Assembly (NCBI GenBank): GCA_036274635.1
Contig: DASUFI010000274.1
Span: 1-28,909, forward strand
Source: DASUFI01 sp036274635
Lineage (GTDB): Bacteria; Planctomycetota; B15-G4
Direction of reading: 5' to 3'
Length of the DNA: 28,909 bases
Shown here: positions 19,021 through 26,489 of the stretch, piece after piece
How positions within the stretch are numbered: the first letter of the stretch is position 1
Layout: each line of letters opens with the position of its first letter
Notes under the pieces: generated by a model
Seen by the model: only the letters and a program-made list of their open reading frames with translations
Told to the model about the DNA's origin: nothing
Database searches by the model: none
Program-made: the position numbers and the translations under genes

Positions 19021-20817
19021 CTACAGCCCGATGTTCAGCGCCAGCGCATTGCTGAACTCCAGGGTCGTGCCGTGCTTCACGACGACCTGGATGTAGATCG
19101 TGCCGGGGGTGGCCGAGCCGCCGGCGACCGGCATGTCAAATGTGCCCGAGGCCGTCGTGTTGAAGCCGCCGAGCAGGAGCAGCAGGGGCACGGGCACGAG
19201 GGTGCCGCCCTTGAGGGGCGTCGGGTTGTTGACCAGGCCCAGGGCGATGAACATCGGCGAGCTGGGGGCCGCGCCCGTGACGCTCAGCGTCGCGGTGCTC
19301 GCGGTCTGCGTGAGGTCCTCGCCGCAGATCGAGAGCGCGGTCGTGCCCGGGCCCGCGAAGCCGAGGTCCTCCTGGCAGGTCGCCGGCGCGGTCTGGTTCT
19401 GGAAGTACTTCGCGCCGCCGCAGCCGGACACGATCATGTCGAGGTCGTTGTCGTGGTCGAAGTCGGCGTAGGCCGCGTCGTAGCCGGCGGCCAGATCCGT
19501 GGCGGTGATTCCGACCGCACCCTTCCAGCCGGTGCTGCCCCCCGACTGCATCTCTTCCTTCAGGGTCACGTCGCCGCCGACCACGCCGCCGAGGTTGTGA
19601 TAGATGTGCCAGCGGCCTCCGCAGCCCGAGACGTCCACGTCGACGCTGGAGATCATCACGTCGCCCCAGCCGTCGGCGTTCAGGTCGCGGATGTAGACGT
19701 TGTGGCCGAAGCCGTCGTCGCCGCCGGACGCGAACTGGTAGGTCTTCACCGGGCCCCAGGTGAGCCTGTTCAGCGCATCGAAGCCGGTCGAGAGCTGGTA
19801 GACGTCCAACCCATCGTCGGCGCCGGCCACGTCCGGCAGGCCGTCCCCGTTGAGGCTGCCCATGTCGAAGCCGTAGGGCGAGCCGCTGCCGAGATGGTTC
19901 AGGCCCAGCGCGCTGAACGAGCCGAGCGGCTGGTTGTACATGGCGTTCGTGCCGGTGCCGCCCAGCGTCGAGAGCTTGACGATGTCGTTGCGCGCGTCGC
20001 CGTTCAGGTCGAGGATCTCGGCCTTGACGCCGAAGGCCGAGTTGAGCTCCGAGGCCGAGCAGGCGCTGACGCCCGTGTCCACGAAGAAGCCGTTGCCATC
20101 GTTGAAGAGCAGCCGGTCGTTGAGGTCCTCGCCGCCCGCCTCGGGGATGCCAGTCTCCGTTCCGTCGTAGTCGCTGAAGTAGAGGTCGGCGAAGCCGTCG
20201 CCGCTCACGTCGCCGGCCGCCACCTCGCAGAAGCGCGGCGCGACCGCGAGCCCGCCGGGGATGGTGAGCAGCTGCGGGAAGCGCGCGTTCTCGAAGCGCA
20301 GGCCGAGCCACTGGCCCGTGCCGTCGTCGCCGAGGTTCATGTACACGCGCGGGTGGCTGATGACCTTGGGATCGCCGTCGCTGAGCGTGGTGCAGGTGAC
20401 CACGTCGGCCCAGCCGTCATTGTTGACGTCGATGATCTTGGCGTCGCGGTTGTTCACCGGCGTCAGGAAGCCCAAGTCGCCCGCCACGTCCGCCGCGGTG
20501 GCCCACTGCGCGGTCTTGTCCTCGAGCTTGCCGTGGTTGTTGATCAGCAGCATGTTCGTGCGCTTGCCCGTCGTCGACGTCTGCTGCTTGCGCACCGCGA
20601 CCACGTCCTGCCAGCCGTCGTTGTTCAGGTCGCCCGTGGCGAAGTCGACCTCGGTGCTGGTGTCCGAGATGGCCGTCGGCAGCACGCCGAGCTTCGTCGG
20701 CGAATCCTTGAACGTGACCCACTTGACGTCGAACTGCGCTGACGCGCTCGAGCAGAGCAGAACCGTGGAGGCCAGGCTCGAGAGCAGGAGCACGCGACCT
20801 CGCTTGAACGTGAACAT
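19021..20817 (-). CDS. exported FG-GAP/VCBS repeat protein with shared C-terminal domain
   Basis: 598 aa. The ATG at 20817 is chosen for its signal peptide (VLLLSSLASTVLLCSSASAQ) and for GGAGAA 6 nt upstream. The body has about seven FG-GAP-type calcium-binding loops: DLNNDGWQDVV, DVNNDGWADVV, DVSGDGFADLY, DLNGDARNDIV, SLNGDGLPDVA, DLNADGWGDVM, DFDHDNDLDMI. This suggests an integrin-alpha-like beta-propeller that binds calcium. The cysteine-containing SGCGG occurs twice. The shared C-terminal domain starts at residue 484 (base 19368): DLGFAGPG, NPTPLKGGTLVPVP, EFSNALALNIGL. The gene converges with the WSGTAASW-repeat gene, leaving 211 bp without a recognised gene between them. Role: probably adhesion or surface matrix, by inference. 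Confidence 0.88.
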   Translation of the reverse strand: MFTFKRGRVLLLSSLASTVLLCSSASAQFDVKWVTFKDSPTKLGVLPTAISDTSTEVDFATGDLNNDGWQDVVAVRKQQTSTTGKRTNMLLINNHGKLEDKTAQWATAADVAGDLGFLTPVNNRDAKIIDVNNDGWADVVTCTTLSDGDPKVISHPRVYMNLGDDGTGQWLGLRFENARFPQLLTIPGGLAVAPRFCEVAAGDVSGDGFADLYFSDYDGTETGIPEAGGEDLNDRLLFNDGNGFFVDTGVSACSASELNSAFGVKAEILDLNGDARNDIVKLSTLGGTGTNAMYNQPLGSFSALGLNHLGSGSPYGFDMGSLNGDGLPDVAGADDGLDVYQLSTGFDALNRLTWGPVKTYQFASGGDDGFGHNVYIRDLNADGWGDVMISSVDVDVSGCGGRWHIYHNLGGVVGGDVTLKEEMQSGGSTGWKGAVGITATDLAAGYDAAYADFDHDNDLDMIVSGCGGAKYFQNQTAPATCQEDLGFAGPGTTALSICGEDLTQTASTATLSVTGAAPSSPMFIALGLVNNPTPLKGGTLVPVPLLLLLGGFNTTASGTFDMPVAGGSATPGTIYIQVVVKHGTTLEFSNALALNIGL

Positions 20818-21251
20818 CGGGCATTCTCCGCGGTACAGGGCTGGGGACAGGCAGATGGGCCACACTGAAGGCGCAGCTTTGGGCTGGCCGCTCTGGCCCG
20901 CGGGCCGCTGACGCCATGCCGAGTGAGTGGCTGGGGCAAGGCCAGAGCAGGGCGGGCATGGTACGCGATGCTGGCGGGACTGACTACTGCGGGGGGAAGG
21001 GTGGGGATGGGGGGAGGACGTTCGCCACAGGCGGGGAAGGGCCGGGGGCGGGTGCCGGCATCCACGAGCTGCGGCTGAGGCTCACTCCACCTTCGCCGCC
21101 TGCATCTCCACGCCGCTCTGAACCAGAGTCACCCCCGACACAGACCCGTCGCCACCCCGCACGAGAGAGCGAGCCCCGGGGACCACTTCACGCAAGCGAC
21201 ATCCCCGCGCCGGAAAGGAGCCGGCGCGGGGATGCGGTTGCTCGCTTGCCC
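20818..21251. other. 434-bp intergenic region
   Basis: Contains the leader of the FG-GAP gene, a hairpin at 21200-21234 and, on the minus strand, a short coding-looking tail ending at 21082 (see findings). No complete gene was seen. No confident promoter was recognised. Confidence 0.5.
21200..21234 (-). terminator. 14-bp perfect hairpin after the 237-aa gene
   Basis: Arms 21200-21213 (CATCCCCGCGCCGG) and 21221-21234 are perfectly complementary, with a 7-nt loop. A further complementary pair (GCAAGCGA 21192-21199 region against TCGCTTGC 21242-21249) extends the stem across an internal loop. It starts 18 bases beyond the stop of the minus-strand gene at 21252. There is no T-tract, so it may stabilise the 3' end or assist termination. 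Confidence 0.6.
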
Positions 21252-21965
21252 TCAGCCGTCCAGCTGGATGAGGTGGTAAGTCATGTCGATCGAGTCATCG
21301 AAGTCGAAGGGATCGCCTTCCGCGACGGCGAAGTGGAACGCGCCCTCGATGTGGAGCTCGTGCTCTCCGGCAGACAGTGGCTTCAGGAAGACGTAGTACC
21401 CGTCAGCCACGGAGGTGCCAGCTCCTCCGGTCTCGCCGAAGATCCAGGGGCTCGGAGCCGTGAAGCTGAACTGCGGCGACAGGAATCGGAACGCGTCCAG
21501 GTTCGTGACGGGCACGCCGTCCAGCGTGCAGGCGAGATCCAGGATGTGGTCGGCGAAGAAGATCGACGTGGCTTCCTGCTCCGCCTCCGTGGGCACGCCC
21601 TCCAGGCTGGAGGTCTCCACGTTGAGCATGCCGACGAACAGGGCCGTGTCGGCCGGAATCGTGCAGGTGCGCTCGACGATGCCGAAGACCGACGACAGGA
21701 ACCAGACCTTGCCACTCTGGCCCTCGGTGACGTCGAAGTCCGGGGTGTCCAGGAAGGGATGCCCTTCCAGGGGCAGCCCCATGCCCCACTGCCAGTACTT
21801 CGCAGACCACTCCGCGTAGGTGTGCCCGTAGGGATGGGCGCCGGGGGCGAAGATTCCAGGCTTCTTGGAGGCGACCCCACCAGCGGCCAGGGCGAAGCCC
21901 AGCAGGGCCAACCCCGCGCACGCCGTCAGGGGCGGAAAGACACGAGCGAGAAAACGATGGTTCAT
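21252..21965 (-). CDS. exported protein of unknown function, YGEWSAEWWQW-type family
   Basis: 237 aa; the ATG at 21965 has GAAGGA 8 nt upstream. The signal peptide is within residues 1-33 (PPLTACAGLALLGFALAAGGVA). The mature start YGHTYAEWSAKYWQWGMGLP, followed by LDTPDFDVTEGQSGKVWFLSSVFG, RTCTIPADTALFVGMLNVE and ADGYYVFLKPLSAGEHELHIEG, matches a widespread family of exported hypothetical proteins with the pattern EWSA-x-WWQW, GQSG-x-VWFL and CT[VI]PA-x-x-ALF. Its function is not known to me. It carries none of the shared C-terminal domain seen in its neighbours. The ending AGEHELHIEGAFHF suggests a beta-sandwich. It diverges from the sigma-factor/kinase unit across 253 bp. Confidence 0.8.
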   Translation of the reverse strand: MNHRFLARVFPPLTACAGLALLGFALAAGGVASKKPGIFAPGAHPYGHTYAEWSAKYWQWGMGLPLEGHPFLDTPDFDVTEGQSGKVWFLSSVFGIVERTCTIPADTALFVGMLNVETSSLEGVPTEAEQEATSIFFADHILDLACTLDGVPVTNLDAFRFLSPQFSFTAPSPWIFGETGGAGTSVADGYYVFLKPLSAGEHELHIEGAFHFAVAEGDPFDFDDSIDMTYHLIQLDG

Positions 21966-21991
21966 CAGGGCATTCCTTCACGCTGAGGTTG

Positions 21992-22012
21992 GCCGGCGAT
22001 CGATTCGCCGGC
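21992..22012. repeat. 8-bp perfect hairpin in the divergent intergenic region
   Basis: GCCGGCGA (21992-21999) and TCGCCGGC (22005-22012) flank the loop TCGAT, 27 bp upstream of the minus-strand gene start. It could be a 5' UTR structure or an operator. A second short stem with a T6 loop lies at 22072-22087 (GCCGG-TTTTTT-CCGGC). Confidence 0.35.
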
Positions 22013-22218
22013 GAGGATTCGTTGGCGATCCTTTCCTCCAAGCGCGGTGGGCGGGCCCAACTGTCGGGCAAGCCGGTTTTTTCCGGCCAGGGACCCGGAT
22101 CGCGCCCGGGACGCTGGCTGGGGGCTGGCCGTGGACCTTCGACCCGGCCGCCTTTCCCGCTTGCCGCTACGATGGCTTCCGCTGGAGCAGCCACGTGAGC
22201 TCCCCGCGACCGGGTGAT

Positions 22219-22836
22219 ATGAGACCAGAAGACGATCTCTCGCCCCACACCGATCCGTCCCGCTGGGACCAGCTCATCGAGGAGATCAGGCCCGCGGCGA
22301 TCCTGGTCGTGATCGCGTCCTCGATGAGCAAGAGCCTGCGGGCGCACTGCTCCGCCGAGGACATCTGGCAGGAGACGCTCGCCCAGGCCTGGGGCGCTCG
22401 CGACGAGTACCAGTGGCGAGGCAGCGTGGCCTTCCGCGCGTGGATCTTCGAGATCGCCCGGAACCGCATACGCGATGCCGCGCGCAGCATGAAGACGGAG
22501 AAGCGCGGCGCCGGCCGCGCGGCCCTCCGCTTCTCCGAGCTCGAGAGCGGGCTGTCGAGCGCCCTCTCCAGGCTGCTCCCGCCCGATTCGGTCACTCCCA
22601 GCCGAATCCTCATGCACGCCGAGAGGGCAGCCGCCATGCAAGCGGCGCTCGCGGCGCTGCCTCCGGAGCTCGAGCCGGTCGTGCGCATGCACCTCTTCGA
22701 GGACCTGACCATGGAGGTGATCGCGGAGCGCCTGGGAATCGGAGTTTCGATGGCCTGGCGTCGCTTCCGGAAGGGGTCGGCGATCTACTCCAGACACCTC
22801 GCCGATCGGGAGAGCGGTCGAGATGGCTGCTCCTGA
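22219..22836 (+). CDS. RNA polymerase sigma factor, ECF type, paired with Ser/Thr kinase
   Basis: 205 aa from the ATG at 22219; a GTG at 22195 would add eight residues, and neither has a strong ribosome-binding site. Region 2 covers about residues 30-95 (HCSAEDIWQETLAQAW, AFRAWIFEIARNRIRDAAR). Region 4 covers about 135-195 (LAALPPELEPVVRMHLFEDLTMEVIAERLGI followed by VSMAWRRFRKG). The 3' end overlaps the kinase gene by 14 bp, so the two are translated together. ECF sigma factors next to large Ser/Thr kinases are a known feature of Planctomycetota, where phosphorylation is thought to replace anti-sigma control. No anti-sigma gene is adjacent here, which fits that model. Confidence 0.88.
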   Translation: MRPEDDLSPHTDPSRWDQLIEEIRPAAILVVIASSMSKSLRAHCSAEDIWQETLAQAWGARDEYQWRGSVAFRAWIFEIARNRIRDAARSMKTEKRGAGRAALRFSELESGLSSALSRLLPPDSVTPSRILMHAERAAAMQAALAALPPELEPVVRMHLFEDLTMEVIAERLGIGVSMAWRRFRKGSAIYSRHLADRESGRDGCS

Positions 22837-25800
22837 ACCGGGCCCCGGCGGGGACGCCATCGAGATCTTCGCGGGCTGGCTTTCGCGCCGCGAGAGGGGG
22901 GAGCTGCTCGAGTTCGACGAGCTCCTGCGGGGGCATCCGCAGCTCGCGGCCGAGCTGACGGAGCTCGAGGCGACCTGGAAGCGTCTCGCGGCCGCGAGTG
23001 ATTCCGCCGATCCTTCCCTGTCGCTGCCGGAGCCGATCGGGAGCCGCTTCGGAGAGCCCGAGGCCCCGGCGCGCGAGCAGGGCAAGGGCCAGGCTCCGGT
23101 GGACTTCGCGTCCCTGTTGATCGCCCAGCTCTCGGCCCACGGCTCGGGCTTCGGCCGCTACCGGATCCGCGGCGAGGTCGCTCGCGGCGGCATGGGCCTG
23201 ATCCTCAAGATCTGGGACAGGGATCTGCGTCGCCACCTCGCGATGAAAGTGATCCTGGGGAGGGCGGAGGCGCCCACCAGCGGTGCGACGCCGCCGGTCG
23301 ACGCCTCGAGGATCGCGCGCTTCGTCGAAGAGGCGCAGGTGACAGGCCAGCTCGATCACCCCGGCATCGTTCCCGTGCACGAGCTGGGTCTCGATCCCGA
23401 GGGTCGCCTGTACTTCACGATGAAGCTCGTGAAGGGCCGCTCCCTGAAGGAGATCTTCGATCTCGTCAAGGACGGCAAGGAGGGCTGGACGGAGACGCGC
23501 GCGCTGGGCGTCCTGCTCAAGGTCTGCGAGGCGATGGCGTACGCCCACGACAAGGGCGTCATCCACCGGGACCTGAAGCCCGGCAACATCATGGTGGGCA
23601 AGTTCGGCGAAGTGCACGTGATGGACTGGGGTCTGGCGCGGATCCTGGACCAGCAGGACCACAAGGACATTCGCGTCCGGGAGCAGCCTTTGCGCAGCAC
23701 GGTGCTGCGCAGCGACCGGGACAGGCACCGCGGGGAGACGGCCGAGTCGCCGCTCTACACGATGGACGGCGACGTGGTCGGCACGCCGGCCTACATGCCG
23801 CCCGAGCAGGCCGCCGGCAGCATGAGCGAGGTCGGTCCGCACTCGGACGTGTATGCCCTGGGGGCGATGCTCTACCACCTGCTCGCGGGGCACATGCCCT
23901 ACGTGCCGAGCGGCGCGCGCCTCAGCGCCTACGCGGTCTGGAGTCTGGTGCAGCAGGGGCCGCCGACACCCATCGCGCAGCTCTCGCCGGGGACGCCGGC
24001 CGAGCTCGTGGCCATCTGCGACAAGGCCATGGCGCGCGACTGGAAGAAGCGCTACCGCGACGTGTCGGAGCTGGCGGCGGATTTCTCGGCCTACGTCGAG
24101 CACCGCGTCGTCGCCGCCTACGAGACCGGCACGTGGGCCGAGACGAAGAAGTGGGTCGAGCGGAACAAGCCGCTGGCCGCGTCGCTGGTGGCGGCCGTCG
24201 CGATCCTGCTTGCGGGCGCCATCGGCACCACGACCTTCGCGCTCGACGCCAGGCAGCAGGCCCGGCGCGCCGACGAGAAGACCAGGGCCGAGGCCGAGGC
24301 CCGGCGCGACGCGGACCGCAACGCCATGACAGCCCGGGAGCAGGAGCGCCTGGCGACCGAGCGAGCGAACGACCTGCTGTCGCTGTCGGCGATCCAGGAT
24401 CTCGACGATCTGATCGCACGTGCCGAGCGGCTCTGGCCCGCACATCCCGAGAACATCCCCGCGTACGAGGAGTGGCTGCGCGACGCTCGCGCGCTCATCG
24501 CGGGTCGGCCTGCCGACGAAGCGAGGGGCGTCAAGGGCCGAGCCGGCCTGGCCGAGCACAAGCGGAACCTCGCGGAGCTGGAGCAGCGCGCGCTGCCGCA
24601 GAGCGACGAGGGGCGAGCCGCCGAGCGTGCCTCGTACCCGCGCGCCGCGGAGCTGGTGGAGAAGCGCTCGCGAGTCGAGTGGATGGCGCGCCTGCTCGGG
24701 AAGTCACCGTGGCCGAGCGAGGCGGAGGTCGAGGCCAGCCTCGAGGTCCTGTCGCCTGCGCCCGCCGACGCGCAGGGCTGGAACGCGGTCGCCTGGACGC
24801 TGATCGTTCCCGACCGTCGGACGTTCGGCGGGGAAGTGAAGGCGCTCCTGTGCGCGCGCCGCGCGCTCGACGCGGCGACGGATGAGGACCGCTACCTCTG
24901 CCGCGACACGCTTGCCTGGGCGCTCTTCAGCGTGGGCCGCTTCGACGAAGCGCAGGCGCAGGAGCGCGAGTCGCTGCAGGAGGCGCCCGGCACGGAGCGA
25001 GGGAATGCCCAAGGCTCGCTCAGGTCGCTCGAGAGGTCGATCGCGAACTGGAGGACGCCGTCCGGTGAGCTGGAGCCCGCGCGCGAGAGGGAATGGTCGG
25101 ATCTCACGGCCGAAGTCGAGCAGCTGGAGCTGGAGGCGTCGGCGCGCCGCGAGTGGACCTTCGCGGACAGCCAGGACCGCTGGTGGCACGTCCTGCTCTC
25201 GAAGCTGGTCGCGGGCCTCGAGGCCTTCGCGGATCCCCGGCGCGGCTTGTACTCGTCGGGCATCTCGCAAGAGCACGGCTGGGGCATCGAGAAGCGCCTC
25301 GACTTCGCGCGCAGCATCGAGGACAGGAGCGTGAGCGGCCCCGAAGCCAGCCGGCGCTGGGCCGAGGCCATCGCGTCGGTGCGCGACCCGGTGCCATGTC
25401 CGATGTACGCGGGCCTGGTGCTGGCGCCGCAGCTCGGCCTGCTGCCCATCGGCCGCGACCCGCAGTCGGGCTTGTGGGAGTTCGCGGATCTGCAGACCGG
25501 TGACCCCGCGCAGCGCGGCCCGGACGGGACGCTGATCGTGAACGAAGGCACCGGCCTGGTGTTCGTGCTGATCCCGGGCGGAACGTTCTGGATGGGCGCG
25601 CAGCACACCGACGCGGCCGCGGCCAACTACGATCCGTCAGCGCTGGACAGCGAGTCCCCCGTGCACGAGGTGGTCCTGAGCCCGTACATGCTCTCCAAGT
25701 ACGAGATGACACAGGGGCAGTGGCTTCGAATCGCCGGGCGCAATCCGAGCGCCTTCAGCCCCGCGAGCAGGTTCAGCACTCAGTTCGACCTGTCGCATCC

Positions 25801-26320
25801 GGTGGAGCAGGTGAGATGGACGGACTGCATGCAGCTGCTGGGCTCGCTGGGGCTCGCGCTTCCGAGCGAAGCTCAATGGGAGTTCGGTTGTCGCGGCGGA
25901 ACGGCGACGCCGTGGTGGACGGGCGCTGCGCGCGAGAGCCTGCGCGGACGAGTGAATGTTGCGGACCAGGCGGCCAGGCGCGCCGGCGCCGCCTGGGCCG
26001 ATATCGAGGACTGGCCTGATCAGGATGACGGCTGGCCGGCGCACGCGCCCGTGGGGAGCCTGGCGGGCAATCCGTACGGCTTGCACGAGGTGCACGGCAA
26101 CGTGTCCGAGTGGTGCCAGGACGGCTACGCCGCCTACCCGGCGGAGAAGCGAACCGATCCTCTCGCGCCCTCGAGCGGCGCCACGTGCATCTACCGCGGC
26201 GGCGACTTCAACGGCATCGCCTGGCAGACGCGCTCGACGAGCCGCAACCACAACGCGCCGGATTCTCAAGGCATCAATCTCGGCCTGCGTCCCGCCCGCA
26301 GCCTTGGACGGCAGCCGTGA
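22823..26320 (+). CDS. membrane Ser/Thr protein kinase fused to a pseudo-FGE (C-type-lectin-fold) domain
   Basis: 1165 aa. An N-terminal helical leader (about 14-55, ERGELLEFDELLRGHPQLAAEL) is typical of planctomycete kinases. The kinase domain covers about 113-425: glycine loop GEVARGGMG, Lys142, catalytic HRDLKPGN (248-255), DWG in place of DFG (268-270), a long activation segment, and GTPAYMPPEQ with Glu328. One membrane span follows at about 451-472, then a coiled coil and a helical TPR-like region (about 500-830). The FGE/sulfatase-modifying-factor domain runs from about 912 (FVLIPGGTFWMG, then ALPSEAQWEFGCRGG, VHGNVSEWCQDG, YRGGDFNG, NLGLRPA). The two catalytic cysteines expected just after RGGS are absent (sequence GIAWQTRSTSRNH), so this domain probably binds a ligand rather than making formylglycine. 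Probably transduces a signal to the overlapped sigma factor. Confidence 0.92.
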   Translation: MAAPEPGPGGDAIEIFAGWLSRRERGELLEFDELLRGHPQLAAELTELEATWKRLAAASDSADPSLSLPEPIGSRFGEPEAPAREQGKGQAPVDFASLLIAQLSAHGSGFGRYRIRGEVARGGMGLILKIWDRDLRRHLAMKVILGRAEAPTSGATPPVDASRIARFVEEAQVTGQLDHPGIVPVHELGLDPEGRLYFTMKLVKGRSLKEIFDLVKDGKEGWTETRALGVLLKVCEAMAYAHDKGVIHRDLKPGNIMVGKFGEVHVMDWGLARILDQQDHKDIRVREQPLRSTVLRSDRDRHRGETAESPLYTMDGDVVGTPAYMPPEQAAGSMSEVGPHSDVYALGAMLYHLLAGHMPYVPSGARLSAYAVWSLVQQGPPTPIAQLSPGTPAELVAICDKAMARDWKKRYRDVSELAADFSAYVEHRVVAAYETGTWAETKKWVERNKPLAASLVAAVAILLAGAIGTTTFALDARQQARRADEKTRAEAEARRDADRNAMTAREQERLATERANDLLSLSAIQDLDDLIARAERLWPAHPENIPAYEEWLRDARALIAGRPADEARGVKGRAGLAEHKRNLAELEQRALPQSDEGRAAERASYPRAAELVEKRSRVEWMARLLGKSPWPSEAEVEASLEVLSPAPADAQGWNAVAWTLIVPDRRTFGGEVKALLCARRALDAATDEDRYLCRDTLAWALFSVGRFDEAQAQERESLQEAPGTERGNAQGSLRSLERSIANWRTPSGELEPAREREWSDLTAEVEQLELEASARREWTFADSQDRWWHVLLSKLVAGLEAFADPRRGLYSSGISQEHGWGIEKRLDFARSIEDRSVSGPEASRRWAEAIASVRDPVPCPMYAGLVLAPQLGLLPIGRDPQSGLWEFADLQTGDPAQRGPDGTLIVNEGTGLVFVLIPGGTFWMGAQHTDAAAANYDPSALDSESPVHEVVLSPYMLSKYEMTQGQWLRIAGRNPSAFSPASRFSTQFDLSHPVEQVRWTDCMQLLGSLGLALPSEAQWEFGCRGGTATPWWTGAARESLRGRVNVADQAARRAGAAWADIEDWPDQDDGWPAHAPVGSLAGNPYGLHEVHGNVSEWCQDGYAAYPAEKRTDPLAPSSGATCIYRGGDFNGIAWQTRSTSRNHNAPDSQGINLGLRPARSLGRQP

Positions 26321-26333
26321 GCGCTCACGCGGC

Positions 26334-26456
26334 GTGGCCCGCGCGGTGCGCGGCCGCTGGCTCACGCCCGACATGCAGGACAAGGTGCGCCGGGCGCTGC
26401 AGCGGGCCTCGGGCGAGCGCTACGCGCTCCGCGACCTCTTCTCCTGCGCGGACTGA
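26334..26456 (+). CDS. possible 40-aa small protein
   Basis: A GTG at 26334, 14 bp after the kinase stop, opens a 40-codon frame whose second half looks protein-like: LTPDMQDKVRRALQRASGERYALRDLFSC. The frame is also open upstream inside the kinase gene, and a TTG at 26304 is an alternative start. There is no clear ribosome-binding site and no family match. It could be a coupled small protein of the sigma/kinase operon, a remnant of a larger gene, or chance. Confidence 0.3.
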   Translation: MARAVRGRWLTPDMQDKVRRALQRASGERYALRDLFSCAD

Positions 26457-26489
26457 GGCGTCGCCCCGCCCCGCGCCAGCGCCCGGCGG

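Noticed and set aside
22610..24559. A 649-codon minus-strand frame opposite the Ser/Thr kinase
   Set aside because: Antisense to the intact kinase domain, with shadow-frame composition.
25900..26320. Retroelement variable region at the 3' end of the kinase gene
   Set aside because: No reverse transcriptase, template repeat or accessory gene is in the window; kept only as a check in the kinase finding.
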